A DNA stretch of 23,207 nucleotides from an uncultured Eubacteriales bacterium (GCA_900551415.1 URWB01000025.1:1-23207), one strand, 5' to 3'. Shown: positions 14,141 through 22,850, numbered from the stretch's first letter. Notes: generated by a model from the sequence alone, not told the origin. A program made the numbers and translations.

Positions 14141-14524
14141 TTAGGCGCGCACACGTCCCGCCGTCTCCCGCCGCGGCTCATCGTCGCTGCCCTTGATAAA
14201 AAAATCATATTCCGCCATGCGGCTGCGATCTAAACAAATCTCCTTATCATAAGGCTCGATCATCACACCGCGAACATTCTGCGGCAGGCCGCCGATAAGA
14301 CTCCGCAGCAGCGGGAAGGCAAATTCGACCAGGGACTTTTCGTCAAAATCCCCTTTCAAAGAGCGCTTGGCAAAAAACGCCGGTACAAACCGTTCCCCCT
14401 GCTCGTTCAACATCATCTGCGGCTCCGGTTTGCCCGCTTCCTCCTGTTTACAAGGCACATACAGGCTGATCCCCGCAAGCGCGCGATAAAAAATTCTCTT
14501 GTTCTGTGTTCTGCTGTTCATCAT
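14141..14524 (-). CDS. SseB-like protein
   Basis: The 127-residue protein contains an SseB N-terminal-type domain: a helix with LYVPC near residue 20, then FVPAFFAKRSLKGDFDEKS, and the strand pattern VRGVMIEPYDKEICLDRS near residues 87-104. The family has been tied to protein secretion and enhanced serine sensitivity but has no fixed biochemical role. GGAGG lies just before two adjacent ATG codons (14524 and 14521); the second has the better spacing. An upstream in-frame ATG at 14626 would add 34 residues but lies just after the terminator and has a cramped ribosome binding site. The gene is the only one downstream of a cobalamin riboswitch with terminator, an unexpected pairing. Confidence 0.65.
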   Translation of the reverse strand: MMNSRTQNKRIFYRALAGISLYVPCKQEEAGKPEPQMMLNEQGERFVPAFFAKRSLKGDFDEKSLVEFAFPLLRSLIGGLPQNVRGVMIEPYDKEICLDRSRMAEYDFFIKGSDDEPRRETAGRVRA

Positions 14525-14636
14525 AATCCTCCAAACTCTGTTCTGAATGGCTGATGCTTCGCGAGGAAAGATTGCTATGACGCTATGCCCTGCTTTGCTT
14601 GTCACCGCGCGGCATTTTCGTTTCATAAGCTCCCGG

Positions 14637-14687
14637 AAAAACAAAGACCGCGGGGAAACTACAAGAAATCATAGCTTCACCGCGGTC
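14637..14687 (-). terminator. Terminator of the cobalamin riboswitch expression platform
   Basis: On the minus strand GACCGCGG (14687-14680) pairs with CCGCGGTC (14653-14646), with more imperfect pairs inside, and TTTGTTTTT follows. It lies between the riboswitch core and the SseB-like gene, so it is probably the conditional terminator of the switch. Confidence 0.8.
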
Positions 14688-14744
14688 CGTTTCTACCGCA
14701 ATCTCTTTCCATCTGCGCTGCGCTCATCCGACGCGGCAGTTACC

Positions 14745-14945
14745 CATTGTTTACGCATGTCTCCTGACTTAAGGATCTCTACGCAAATTCCCCCTTCCCA
14801 AAACTTCACAGCTGCGGCTCGCAGCCCGTCTCAGTGGTATTCGGAAGATGCGCTCCCCTCTTACAGTGGCGGGACCGTGCAGGATTTGCACCTGCTTCCA
14901 TCTTAGCTTTCGTCAACTCCGCAGTCAACCTTCGATACGGCTGCG
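14745..14945 (-). promoter_or_regulatory. Cobalamin riboswitch
   Basis: On the minus strand the conserved core appears in order. GGAAGCAGGTGCAAATCCTG (from about 14904) is followed by CGGTCCCGCCACTGTAA, then GGGGAGCGC, ACCACTGAGACGGG, GGGAAGG, and finally CCTTAAGTCAGGAGACATGC near 14775-14755. This order and spacing are those of adenosylcobalamin/B12 riboswitches. A P2-like stem (GTTGACT with AGTTGAC, GU pairs included) precedes the core. Downstream, CGCA/TGCG with a GGAA-containing loop (about 14697-14717) could pair with the TTCC in L5 as the regulatory kissing loop. With ligand, the terminator at 14637-14687 would be favoured and the SseB-like gene switched off. Confidence 0.92.
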
Positions 14946-14987
14946 GCATGGCGAAAGAACATAAACGCTTATGTAATTGTCAACGCA

Positions 14988-15016
14988 AGTATAGCACATT
15001 TTGCAGTTCTTGACAA
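14988..15016 (-). promoter_or_regulatory. Promoter of the riboswitch transcript
   Basis: On the minus strand TTGTCA (15011-15016) and TATACT (14988-14993) each match consensus at 5 of 6 positions, separated by exactly 17 nt. Transcription would start about 40 nt before the riboswitch core. Together with the terminator just upstream it makes the riboswitch/SseB-like unit independent. Confidence 0.75.
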
Positions 15017-15087
15017 GAGGGCAAAATTTAGCGCGCAGGATGTGCGTAATTGATTCTCCCGCCCGAGGCGGTGTTTCCTGCATCATC

Positions 15088-15127
15088 AAAAACAACGGGT
15101 CTCCCGCGCGGGAGACCCGTTGTTTTT
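15088..15127 (-). terminator. Bidirectional intrinsic terminator of the nucleotidase/pseudouridine operon
   Basis: This is a perfect 40-nt palindrome (15088-15107 against 15108-15127) with a GC-rich core flanked by A5/T5, so it has T-runs in both directions. It lies 37 nt after the stop of the last nucleotidase gene and just before the riboswitch promoter. Confidence 0.92.
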
Positions 15128-15163
15128 TTCGCGGTGACAAGCACCGCTGTAATTGTTTTCGAT

Positions 15164-17137
15164 CTACGCGGCTTTCTTGGCAGCGACGTTGGACCAGTGT
15201 CCGTAATACGTCTTGCCGCCGATTGTCTTGATCGCTCTGACCTTGAAGTAATAGGTCTTACCTTTTGTGAGCTTCTTTGCCGTGTAAGTTTTTTTGCTTG
15301 TCGTAATGGCTCTCTTAAAGCCCTTCGTCGATTTCGTGGATTTGTAAACCTGATATTTTACACTGTCCGCGGCACAGGCATTCCAAGTCAGCTTCACAGC
15401 CTTTTTCTGCGCCTTCGCGGTTAACTTGCACTCGTATTCCGCGACCTGCAGTTTTTCACTGACCTGCGCAAAAAGCTCTGTGGATAAGATTTTGATTCTG
15501 CCCTGCGGCGCCGCGTACTGATCGTCAACGACACCGTTGAGGTTCTTTTGGATATAGTTGATGAGAACCTGATTGTCAATCATGACCTCATCCTGCAGCA
15601 GCTTGTTGCCCTTGAACATTACGAAACCGTCTCCGCCGCTCTTGAGCATATAGTTATGGGAAGCAAGCGTATAAGTCTTATTCAAGTCCAGATCCACGCC
15701 GCCAACCTTGACGTCTCTGACTCTGTAGTCGCCGGTTACTTTGACGAATTCTCCCGCTTCATTGGTCTGAATAGATGGTTCGATCAGAGAATTGATGGTA
15801 TAGGTCAGGCCGGAAACCTGCAGGAATCCGCCGTTTTCACCCTTACCCACGTTTCTGGCGCCGAATTCCAACGCGTCGAGGATCTGCTGTCCGGTCGCTT
15901 CTACTACACACGCCATGTTGCCGAACGGATGTACCGCGATGACCTGTCCGTAGGTGATATTGCCCTTCGGAATTGCCACACGAATACCGCCGCCGTTTAC
16001 AAACGCGATATCCGCGCCGAGTACATTCCGGTACGCGTCCGCGCAAAGGTCACCGAGGTTGGTTTCCTCACTTCTGACCAGACGATTTCCGTCCTTGTCC
16101 GCAATCGCGAGATCAACCGCCGTTTTCGCAACAACCTTCTTTTCAAGTTCCGCGTATTTCGCCTTGATGCCTTCGATAAACTTCGTGACGCCTGCGTCTT
16201 TATCCTTTGCCACGTCTCCGTTTATATATTCCGCTGTGATCGCGCCGTTCTCGGCGATTACGATCTTACCGATATTTTCGAGCTTCGTTCCGGTCGCGAC
16301 CATTTGGATGCTCTTGCCGTCCTTGTTCTTGACGCTCTTAACAACTGTGCTGTGCGCGTGGCCGTCCAAAAGCACGTCAATGCCGCTTGTCTTTGCAAGC
16401 ACGTCCATCGAAGTCCAAGGCGCGCTCGCGCTGTCATCACCGAGGTGCGCCACTGCCACAACGTAGTTCGCGCCCGCTTTCTTCGCGGCGTCTACTGCGT
16501 CCTGTACTGCCTTATACAGTTTTTCTCCGGTTGTATCGTTACAGAAGTCGTAGATGTAGTTGCCGTTTTTGTCCTGGAAATAGGTTGGTGTGGACTTCAC
16601 CAGGGTTTCCGGCGTGCAGATGCCGACAAACGCGACCTTCTTGTCGCCGTAGGTCATCATCTTGTAGGTATCAAAGACCGGTTTGCCATTCTTGACGAAG
16701 TTCGCGGAAACATAGGTCGCTTTCATCTTCGGCACGATGACATTGAGGAACTGATCCATACCGTAGTCGAATTCGTGGTTGCCCGGAACGACAACATCGT
16801 AGCCGACCTCGTTCATGATGTCCACAAGGTATTCCCCTTTGGACAACGTACCGATGGTATCACCCTGGATCGCGTCACCCGCGTCGACAAGCGCCACATA
16901 GTTGTACTTTTCTGCCATGGCTTTTTTGTAAGCCGCAAGACCCGCGTAACCGATGTTCTGATCGATACCGCAGTGTACATCACTGGTGCCGAGAATGACA
17001 ATGTCATTCGATTTGGCCGGAGCTGTCGGCGCCGTTTCCGGCGCTGGGGCTGTCGTGTCCGCGAATGCCATCGCCGGCATCATCGCGAGCATAACAGCAA
17101 CTGCCAGCAATACCGCTAATACTCTCCTGTTCTTCAT
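15164..17137 (-). CDS. Secreted bifunctional metallophosphatase/5'-nucleotidase with C-terminal FnIII-like domain
   Basis: The 657-residue protein has a clear signal peptide (MKNRR, then a hydrophobic run ending MAFA). The metallophosphatase domain keeps all expected ligands: D53 and H55 in TSDVHCG, D88 in DAGDA, N120, H121 and D124 in GNHEFDYG, H231 in AHLGDD, and H260 and H262 in DGHAHS. The 5'-nucleotidase C domain has ETNLGDLCADAYR, FVNGGGIR and SGGDGF, the usual nucleotide-binding residues. The last 90 or so residues form an FnIII-like module ending YFKVRAIKTIGG and GHWSNV. It should remove phosphate from nucleotides outside the cell. No sortase motif is seen. The ATG at 17137 follows AAAGGAG. 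It is the last gene of the operon. Confidence 0.95.
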   Translation of the reverse strand: MKNRRVLAVLLAVAVMLAMMPAMAFADTTAPAPETAPTAPAKSNDIVILGTSDVHCGIDQNIGYAGLAAYKKAMAEKYNYVALVDAGDAIQGDTIGTLSKGEYLVDIMNEVGYDVVVPGNHEFDYGMDQFLNVIVPKMKATYVSANFVKNGKPVFDTYKMMTYGDKKVAFVGICTPETLVKSTPTYFQDKNGNYIYDFCNDTTGEKLYKAVQDAVDAAKKAGANYVVAVAHLGDDSASAPWTSMDVLAKTSGIDVLLDGHAHSTVVKSVKNKDGKSIQMVATGTKLENIGKIVIAENGAITAEYINGDVAKDKDAGVTKFIEGIKAKYAELEKKVVAKTAVDLAIADKDGNRLVRSEETNLGDLCADAYRNVLGADIAFVNGGGIRVAIPKGNITYGQVIAVHPFGNMACVVEATGQQILDALEFGARNVGKGENGGFLQVSGLTYTINSLIEPSIQTNEAGEFVKVTGDYRVRDVKVGGVDLDLNKTYTLASHNYMLKSGGDGFVMFKGNKLLQDEVMIDNQVLINYIQKNLNGVVDDQYAAPQGRIKILSTELFAQVSEKLQVAEYECKLTAKAQKKAVKLTWNACAADSVKYQVYKSTKSTKGFKRAITTSKKTYTAKKLTKGKTYYFKVRAIKTIGGKTYYGHWSNVAAKKAA

Positions 17138-17206
17138 AGCTTTTCTCCTTTTCTTTTTAAGATAAGATAAAATTTATTGTTACCCCGCGGCGCGGGGGAG
17201 CAATCG

Positions 17207-19249
17207 CTATTTGCTGATCTTGCAGCTTCGTACATTGGACCAACCGCTGTAATAGTACTTTCCCTTGAGGTACTTGTACGCGCGGACTTTGTAATAATAG
17301 GTATTTCCCTTGCGCAAGCCGTTTGTGTTTCGAATGGTTGTTTTAGAAGTCGTCGTGAGCTTTTTGAAGCCTGCGGACTTCTTCGCGGATTTGTAAAGCT
17401 GGTATTTGACGCCACTGATCTTTGAGGATGGCGTCCAAGTGACCTTTACAGTGCGTTTGCTGCCGCTCTTGCTGAATTTTGCCGTCACTTTGAGAGAAAG
17501 CGATTTCATCGCGATGATGTCCTGCTGTATCGCCAGCTGTTCTCGCAGCGCTTTTACCTCCGCGGCATAGTCTTTCAACTTTTCTTCAATCTTCTTTTCG
17601 ATTTCGGCGTTAATCTCGCTTTGTCTCGCCAGCTTGATCGAATCGATCCGGCCCTGCGATTTGCTGTACGCGCCGCCGATGCTGTTTTTGAGTGAAGCGG
17701 CGATATAGGTGATCAAGGCTTGATTATCGGTCGTGATGTTGGCTTTTTTGAGCGGGCCGTTTTGGAGCATTGTATAACCGGTCTCCCCGTTCAGCAGCGC
17801 GTTGGTGCCGGCGACTGTATAATTCGCCATCACATCCAGCTCCTTACCGTTGATCATTACGTTGGTGACGCGATAGTCGTCCGTAACCCCGGTAAAATTG
17901 CCGTCTCCATCCAGCGTTACAGACGGAATGACGGTTTCCTGAATGTCAAAGGTAATGCCGGAGACCTGCAAAAAACCGCTGTTCTTGGCAGGATAAACCC
18001 GCGCGGACATTTCCAGCGCGTCAAGAATATCATAGCCGCTGACGCTGATTACGCTGATCGAGCGTCCGCCCGGCAGCGCGTTCATAATATCATCATAGCT
18101 GATCGAGCCCAGTTCAATATTGCTCTTGATTTCTCTCGCCTCGACAAAAGCAACATCCGCTCCGGTTACCACACGGTACGCGTCCGCGCAGAGATCTCCG
18201 AGATTTGTTTCGGCTCCCTCGACAATTCTGACGCCGCTGCTGTTAGCTGCCTCCAGCCTGCTGCTGGTCGTCGCGAAGCTTTCCTGTAGATTTTGTTTGT
18301 ACTTTTTGGTCAGCGCGTCAATTCCGTCCTTGGTCTTAATGTCGCGCAAGCGATAGCTGTTTACCAATTGGGAGGAAATACTCTTTCCTGCCGTAATGGT
18401 CAAAACGCCGATGTTATTCAGACCCGCGCCCGCGCAAGTCAGCAGCGCCTCACCGCCATCCGCTCCCTTGACCTTTTCGCCGACAATGGCTGTATGCGTA
18501 TTGCCGTCGATAAACGCCTGAATCCCCGTTGTGTTTTCGATGACGCTCTTTGGCGTGTAAGCTGCATCTCCTGTCGTACTCAGATGACCGATCGCAACGA
18601 TATAGTCCGCGCCGGCTGCCTTGGCTTCGTCGATGGCATTCTGCACAGCTTCGTAGAGCTTCTTGCCGCCGGAACCATCCGCGAAGGAGTAGGCGGCACT
18701 GCCGTCGCTGTTCTTAAACGACGCGCCGGATTTACTGATCGTCTGCGGATCGCTGATGCCGATATAGGCCACCTTCGCGCTGCCGTATGTTTTGATGACA
18801 TACGGTTTGAACACCGTCTGTCCGTTTGCCGTCATCGTAAAATTGCAGCTGATATATTGATGCTTCGCTTCCTTTGACAGCGTGCCCACCAATCCGGAAA
18901 CTCCGTAATCAAATTCATGCACGCCCGGCACCGCGATGCCGTAACCGGCCAGATTCATCGCTTCCACCACATAGCGTCCTTGCGTTGTCGAAGCCAGCAT
19001 GGTGCCGCTGACCGCGTCTCCGGCATCCACCAACTCGACCGCGCTGCCCTGCGCCCGCTTTTCGTTCGCATACGCCGCCAGTCCGGCCAGTCCCAGATTG
19101 CTGTCAACGCCGCCGTGGATGTCGCTGCTGTAAAGAATCACAATATCCCCTGCCGCTGCGGTTTCCTCTCCGAAGGCCGCGGCCGGAATGCCTGTCAGCA
19201 TCAGGCAGAATGTCAAAACTGCCGCAAAAATTTTTTTCTTCCCCTTCAT
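17207..19249 (-). CDS. Secreted 5'-nucleotidase paralogue with degenerate active site, coiled coil and FnIII-like tail
   Basis: The 680-residue protein shares the layout of its neighbour: signal peptide (MKGKKK, ending PAAAFG), metallophosphatase domain, nucleotidase C domain, FnIII-like tail. Key positions have changed. GNHEFDYG is GVHEFDYG (Asn to Val110), DGHAHS is DGNTHT (His to Asn250), and FVNGGGIR is FVEAREIK (370-375). The GGDGF loop is also altered to GETGYTML. SSDIHG, DAGDA and ETNLGDLCADAYR remain. Two metal ligands and the substrate arginine thus appear lost, so catalysis is doubtful and nucleotide or other ligand binding is possible. Between the nucleotidase and FnIII-like parts is a charged heptad-like stretch (INAEIEKKIEEKLKDYAAEV and onward), a likely coiled coil. 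Start ATG at 19249 with GAGGTAGG upstream. Confidence 0.9.
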   Translation of the reverse strand: MKGKKKIFAAVLTFCLMLTGIPAAAFGEETAAAGDIVILYSSDIHGGVDSNLGLAGLAAYANEKRAQGSAVELVDAGDAVSGTMLASTTQGRYVVEAMNLAGYGIAVPGVHEFDYGVSGLVGTLSKEAKHQYISCNFTMTANGQTVFKPYVIKTYGSAKVAYIGISDPQTISKSGASFKNSDGSAAYSFADGSGGKKLYEAVQNAIDEAKAAGADYIVAIGHLSTTGDAAYTPKSVIENTTGIQAFIDGNTHTAIVGEKVKGADGGEALLTCAGAGLNNIGVLTITAGKSISSQLVNSYRLRDIKTKDGIDALTKKYKQNLQESFATTSSRLEAANSSGVRIVEGAETNLGDLCADAYRVVTGADVAFVEAREIKSNIELGSISYDDIMNALPGGRSISVISVSGYDILDALEMSARVYPAKNSGFLQVSGITFDIQETVIPSVTLDGDGNFTGVTDDYRVTNVMINGKELDVMANYTVAGTNALLNGETGYTMLQNGPLKKANITTDNQALITYIAASLKNSIGGAYSKSQGRIDSIKLARQSEINAEIEKKIEEKLKDYAAEVKALREQLAIQQDIIAMKSLSLKVTAKFSKSGSKRTVKVTWTPSSKISGVKYQLYKSAKKSAGFKKLTTTSKTTIRNTNGLRKGNTYYYKVRAYKYLKGKYYYSGWSNVRSCKISK

Positions 19250-19340
19250 ATCTGCCTACCTCTCATCCTCTTTTGATCTCTTTGCGTTTCTTTTGTTTTT
19301 CGCTTCTATACCCGCATCTTGCTTGCCCGCGGGTCGGCAA

Positions 19341-20246
19341 TCAAAGGCTGCTCGCAATCTTCGCGCCGACTTCCGCGTTGTGCAGCACCAGTTTAATATT
19401 GGCTTCCAGGCTGTGGCCTTCCGTCAAATCCTTGACTCTGCTCAGGAGGAACGGCGTGATTTTTTTGCCGCGTACACCCTTTTCCTCGCATTCCGCGAGC
19501 GCCTGCCGGATTACGCCGTCCATCTTCTCGTACGGAATCTCATCTTCTGTCGGAATCGGACACGCGACCAGCATGCCGCCGCGCAGGCCGAGCTCTGCCT
19601 TGCTCCTGATCATCGCCGCGATCTTCGCCGGATCGTCCACTCTGCAGTCCGCCGCAAATCCGCTTTCTCTGCTGTAAAACGCAGGGAACTGATCCGCGCC
19701 GCAGGTCACGACCGGAACACCCGCGGTTTCCAGATATTCTAAGGTCGCGCCGATATCCAAAATAGATTTTACGCCTGCGCATACGACGGTCACATCCGTC
19801 ATCTTCAGTTCCTCCAGATCCGCGGAGATGTCAAAGCTCTCGCCCGCGCCTCTGTGAACGCCGCCGATACCGCCCGTCACAAACAGACGAATGCCTGCCA
19901 TATGCGCGGCGATCATCGTTCCCGCGACCGTTGTCGCGCCGTCCAGTCCCTGCGAAATCGTCAGCGGGAAATCACGTCTGCTGACTTTTAGAACATTCTC
20001 AGCCGTCGCCATATATTCGATTTCCTCTTCGGTCAGACCGATCTTGATTCTGCCTCCAATGATTGCGATCGTCGCGGGCATGACATCATGCGCACGCAGA
20101 ACATTTTCGACCGCGATTGCGGTTTCAACGTTCTTCGGGTACGGCATGCCGTGTGAAATGATCGTGGATTCCAGGGCGACCACCGGTGTGCCCTCCTCCA
20201 ATGCTTTTGCTACTTCCGGTTTGATGTCTAAATACTTACTATACAT
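19341..20246 (-). CDS. psuG: Pseudouridine-5'-phosphate glycosidase
   Basis: PsuG breaks the C-C glycosidic bond of pseudouridine 5'-phosphate to uracil and ribose 5-phosphate (reversible), in the cytoplasm. The 301-residue protein has the family motifs VVALESTIISHGMPYPKN at about 22-39 with the active-site glutamate, DGATTVAGTMIAAHMAGI, the metal/phosphate segment FVTGGIGGVHRGA, and the Schiff-base lysine in CAGVKSILDIGATLEYLE near residue 160. The length is normal. The ATG at 20246 overlaps the psuK end by 8 nt, so the two are translationally linked, and psuK-psuG is the known pathway pair. Confidence 0.96.
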   Translation of the reverse strand: MYSKYLDIKPEVAKALEEGTPVVALESTIISHGMPYPKNVETAIAVENVLRAHDVMPATIAIIGGRIKIGLTEEEIEYMATAENVLKVSRRDFPLTISQGLDGATTVAGTMIAAHMAGIRLFVTGGIGGVHRGAGESFDISADLEELKMTDVTVVCAGVKSILDIGATLEYLETAGVPVVTCGADQFPAFYSRESGFAADCRVDDPAKIAAMIRSKAELGLRGGMLVACPIPTEDEIPYEKMDGVIRQALAECEEKGVRGKKITPFLLSRVKDLTEGHSLEANIKLVLHNAEVGAKIASSL

Positions 20247-21162
20247 CTTCTCTCATCCTCCTCTTGAGTTCCTTCATATTGATATTGCTGTTTACAGCTT
20301 GCTCGCTTTCCATCGCGATGGAGGCCGCCGCCATGCCCATACGGGCAATTTCCTCGATATCAAGTCCGCGTACGCAGCCTAAAAGAATCGCTGCCGAAAA
20401 GCTGTCTCCCGCGCCTGTCGCGCTGATGAGGCGTAAATCCCCGCGGGGTCTGAGAATTCCCTCTTTCTCTTTGCTTTTATAATAAACGCCGTCTTTGTTC
20501 AGCGTAATAAAGAGCTGCTCAAGTCCCTGCGACAGAAACCAGTCTCCGACCCGCGCGAGATCCGCCTCTGTTTCAACGCGCAGTCCGGAAAGCACCTCGG
20601 CCTCCATGACATTCGGCTTCATGCTGTAAAATCTGCCGATCAAATTTTTGGCGCGCGCCGCCTTACTCGCGGATACCGGATCAAAAAAGAGCGGTACTCC
20701 GTCTAAAAGGTCACAGGCGTAGGTCAAAAAATCCTCGTCCAAATTCGCGTCCAGCGCGACAATCCCGGAGCTTCGGAGAAAGGGCGCGCAGTCCGCCAGC
20801 TTCGCCGGCGTCAGTTCGTCCATAATGCTCATGTCGCTGATGGCCATCGCCATGTCATGCTTTTCGTCCAAGATTGACAGATACATGGACGAACTGCGAC
20901 CTTGGAGCTCCGTAACGCAGGACACATCCACTCCCAACTCCGCGAGCTGTGCTTTGGCACCGCGTCCCATCTGGTCATCGCCAATCACCGATACCATCGC
21001 CGTATCGCCGCCGAGGCGCGCCGCGTTCTCCGCGATGTTGCGTCCGACTCCGCCGTAAGCGAGCGAAATTTTACCCGGATTGGAGTCCTCCGCCTTCAGG
21101 CTCCCAAAGGGGCAGCCCTCAATGTCAATATTAATGCCTCCTATAATTGTAATCTCTGCCAT
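20239..21162 (-). CDS. psuK: Pseudouridine kinase, PfkB family
   Basis: The 307-residue PfkB-family sugar kinase begins with AEITIIGGINIDIEG and has GGVGRNIAENAARLGG near residue 38, both typical of PsuK. The ATP/anion-hole motif SATGAGDSFSAAILLG is near residue 250, with the catalytic aspartate in GAGD. It phosphorylates pseudouridine to pseudouridine 5'-phosphate, the substrate of PsuG encoded immediately downstream. That adjacency is the main reason for choosing pseudouridine over other nucleosides. I chose the ATG at 21162, where the fold starts; AAGGAG lies 12 nt upstream, a rather long spacing. A TTG at 21189 has no ribosome binding site. The gene follows the nucleoside kinase by 23 nt. 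Confidence 0.92.
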   Translation of the reverse strand: MAEITIIGGINIDIEGCPFGSLKAEDSNPGKISLAYGGVGRNIAENAARLGGDTAMVSVIGDDQMGRGAKAQLAELGVDVSCVTELQGRSSSMYLSILDEKHDMAMAISDMSIMDELTPAKLADCAPFLRSSGIVALDANLDEDFLTYACDLLDGVPLFFDPVSASKAARAKNLIGRFYSMKPNVMEAEVLSGLRVETEADLARVGDWFLSQGLEQLFITLNKDGVYYKSKEKEGILRPRGDLRLISATGAGDSFSAAILLGCVRGLDIEEIARMGMAAASIAMESEQAVNSNINMKELKRRMREDV

Positions 21163-21185
21163 GTTGTCAAAAAACTCCTTGCTTG

Positions 21186-22850
21186 TCAATCAACGAACAC
21201 ACTGCCGCCGATAAATTCCCTGAGAATCGAATTATTCACGATTGCCGAATCATCCTCCACCGTCTTAAAGAAGCGCAGGAAATTCCGCATGCGCTGTGCC
21301 TCGCTGTATTCCGGCTCATCCGGTTTGATGGCTTCGAGCAGCGGCAAAGCGTATTTTTTGAGCACACAAAGCTCATACAGATGGACTGAATTGAACATCA
21401 CATCGGCTTCGTTGCTGTATGGAAAAATATTTTTGTCCTCGCCGGCGCGTACCTTCGGCCAGCTTTGAATGGTATTCTGCGCGCTGTAGCCGCGATATTT
21501 GTAGTCGCGCACCATCCGCCGCAGCATGCGGTGATCGGTCGTCACAACGCGATTGTGCGCGTCGATGTTGAGCTGCGTCAGCGGGCTGATGTAAATCTTG
21601 AATTTTTCCTGTGGATCGATCTCCGGCGTCAGCGCGTCGTTCAGCGCGTGAATGCCTTCGATGACGATCGGCTGATTGCCTCGAATCTTCGTCAGCCGCT
21701 TGCCGTATTCCTTATGTCCCACGATAAAATTGAAGGTTGGCAGATCCACCTGTTTGCCTGCAAGCAAATCATTCATGTTGCTGTTGAACAAATGAATGTC
21801 CACCGCGTCCAGATCCTCGTAGTTCTTTTCGCCGTAGGCGTCCACCGGAGTTTCCTCCCGTTCCAAAAAGTAGTCATCCGTTCCCATATACAGCGGCTCC
21901 AGTCCGTTGACACGCAGCTGAATACATAAACGCTGCGCGAAGGTCGTTTTGCCGGAGGAGGACGGACCCGCGATCAGAATGATCCGTTTTTTCTGTTTGG
22001 TGATCATGTCCGCGATTTCCACGATTCTGCGTTCGTGCAAGGCCTCAGAAAGCTGAATCAGCTCCTTAAACTTTCCCTCTTCAATTTTGCGATTCAAGTC
22101 AAAGGCGTAATCAATGCCCATGAGCTTGCCCCAACGGCTCTGTTCCCCAAAGGTCTGGTACAGGACTCTCTCGTCCACATAATCCGGAATCCGATTCGGA
22201 TCGCTCGGCTGCGGGAAGCGCATCAAAACGCCGCGGCGATATTTGCGAAGCTCAAAACGCGTGAGATACCCCGTTGACGGCACCATGCGGCCGTAAAAAA
22301 AATCACGGTATCCGTCCAAGGAGTAGAAGCGGACTTTTTTGGTCTTCGGGTTTTCCGCCAGCAGCGCGATTTTATCCGTTCTTCCGGTTTTTTCAAAAAA
22401 CGCGATGGCTTCCTCTTTGCTGAGCGCCTCCTTCATCAGCGGAAGATCCGCGCGCACCAAAGCCTCCATCCGCTGCTGAATCTGCCGTACCTCTTTTGCG
22501 GTCACAGGCACGTCGCGCTTAATCTCCGTATACAGACCCTTGTTCAGCGCGTTTTCGATGTCAACGTCTACCGCGCCCAGCACATCGTGAATCGCCTTCA
22601 GATAGAGCAGAGACAAACTGCTTTGATAGACAAGACTTGCCGCCTGCACGCGCATGTCCAGCAGTTCCACGCTGCATTCCTGACGGATTTCGTAATCCAG
22701 GCCTTCGTATTCATAGTTCACTTTTGCCAATAATATTTTATACGGCAGCTCGCGCTCAATCTTTTTGTAAATCGCTTCGATTGTCGTTCCCTTTTCGACT
22801 TCGATCTCCTCGAACGCGGCGCGAGGCCCCTTTTTTAACTGAATTTTCAT
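21186..22850 (-). CDS. Nucleoside (uridine-type) kinase with N-terminal TGS/threonyl-tRNA-synthetase-like region
   Basis: The 554-residue protein has three parts. Residues about 1-70 are a TGS domain (MKIQLKKG, then GTTIEAIYKKI). Residues about 70-210 resemble the second additional domain of threonyl-tRNA synthetase. From about 285 comes a P-loop kinase of the uridine kinase/phosphoribulokinase type with IILIAGPSSSGKTTFAQRL, DDYF, EDLDAVD and VIEGIHALND. Proteins of this layout are common in Clostridia and are annotated as nucleoside kinases; the substrate is unproved. The start is at 22850, with GGAG 6 nt before; an ATG four codons upstream would contain that site. It is the first gene of the psuK-psuG-nucleotidase operon, which supports a role in nucleoside salvage. 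Confidence 0.9.
   Translation of the reverse strand: MKIQLKKGPRAAFEEIEVEKGTTIEAIYKKIERELPYKILLAKVNYEYEGLDYEIRQECSVELLDMRVQAASLVYQSSLSLLYLKAIHDVLGAVDVDIENALNKGLYTEIKRDVPVTAKEVRQIQQRMEALVRADLPLMKEALSKEEAIAFFEKTGRTDKIALLAENPKTKKVRFYSLDGYRDFFYGRMVPSTGYLTRFELRKYRRGVLMRFPQPSDPNRIPDYVDERVLYQTFGEQSRWGKLMGIDYAFDLNRKIEEGKFKELIQLSEALHERRIVEIADMITKQKKRIILIAGPSSSGKTTFAQRLCIQLRVNGLEPLYMGTDDYFLEREETPVDAYGEKNYEDLDAVDIHLFNSNMNDLLAGKQVDLPTFNFIVGHKEYGKRLTKIRGNQPIVIEGIHALNDALTPEIDPQEKFKIYISPLTQLNIDAHNRVVTTDHRMLRRMVRDYKYRGYSAQNTIQSWPKVRAGEDKNIFPYSNEADVMFNSVHLYELCVLKKYALPLLEAIKPDEPEYSEAQRMRNFLRFFKTVEDDSAIVNNSILREFIGGSVFVD

Noticed and set aside
15088..15127. Perfect 40-nt palindrome considered as attachment site or mobile-element end
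   Set aside because: Position directly after a stop codon, GC core and A/T-runs on both sides fit a bidirectional intrinsic terminator.
15548..17119. Long plus-strand open frame of 523 codons
   Set aside because: It is antisense to the clearly conserved 5'-nucleotidase, has no ribosome binding site and no recognisable motif; long antisense frames are common in GC-rich genes.
17172..17197. GC palindrome CCCCGCG-C-CGCGGGG between the two nucleotidase genes as a terminator
   Set aside because: The following bases are AT-rich but not a T-run, and the two genes look like one operon; left uncalled.
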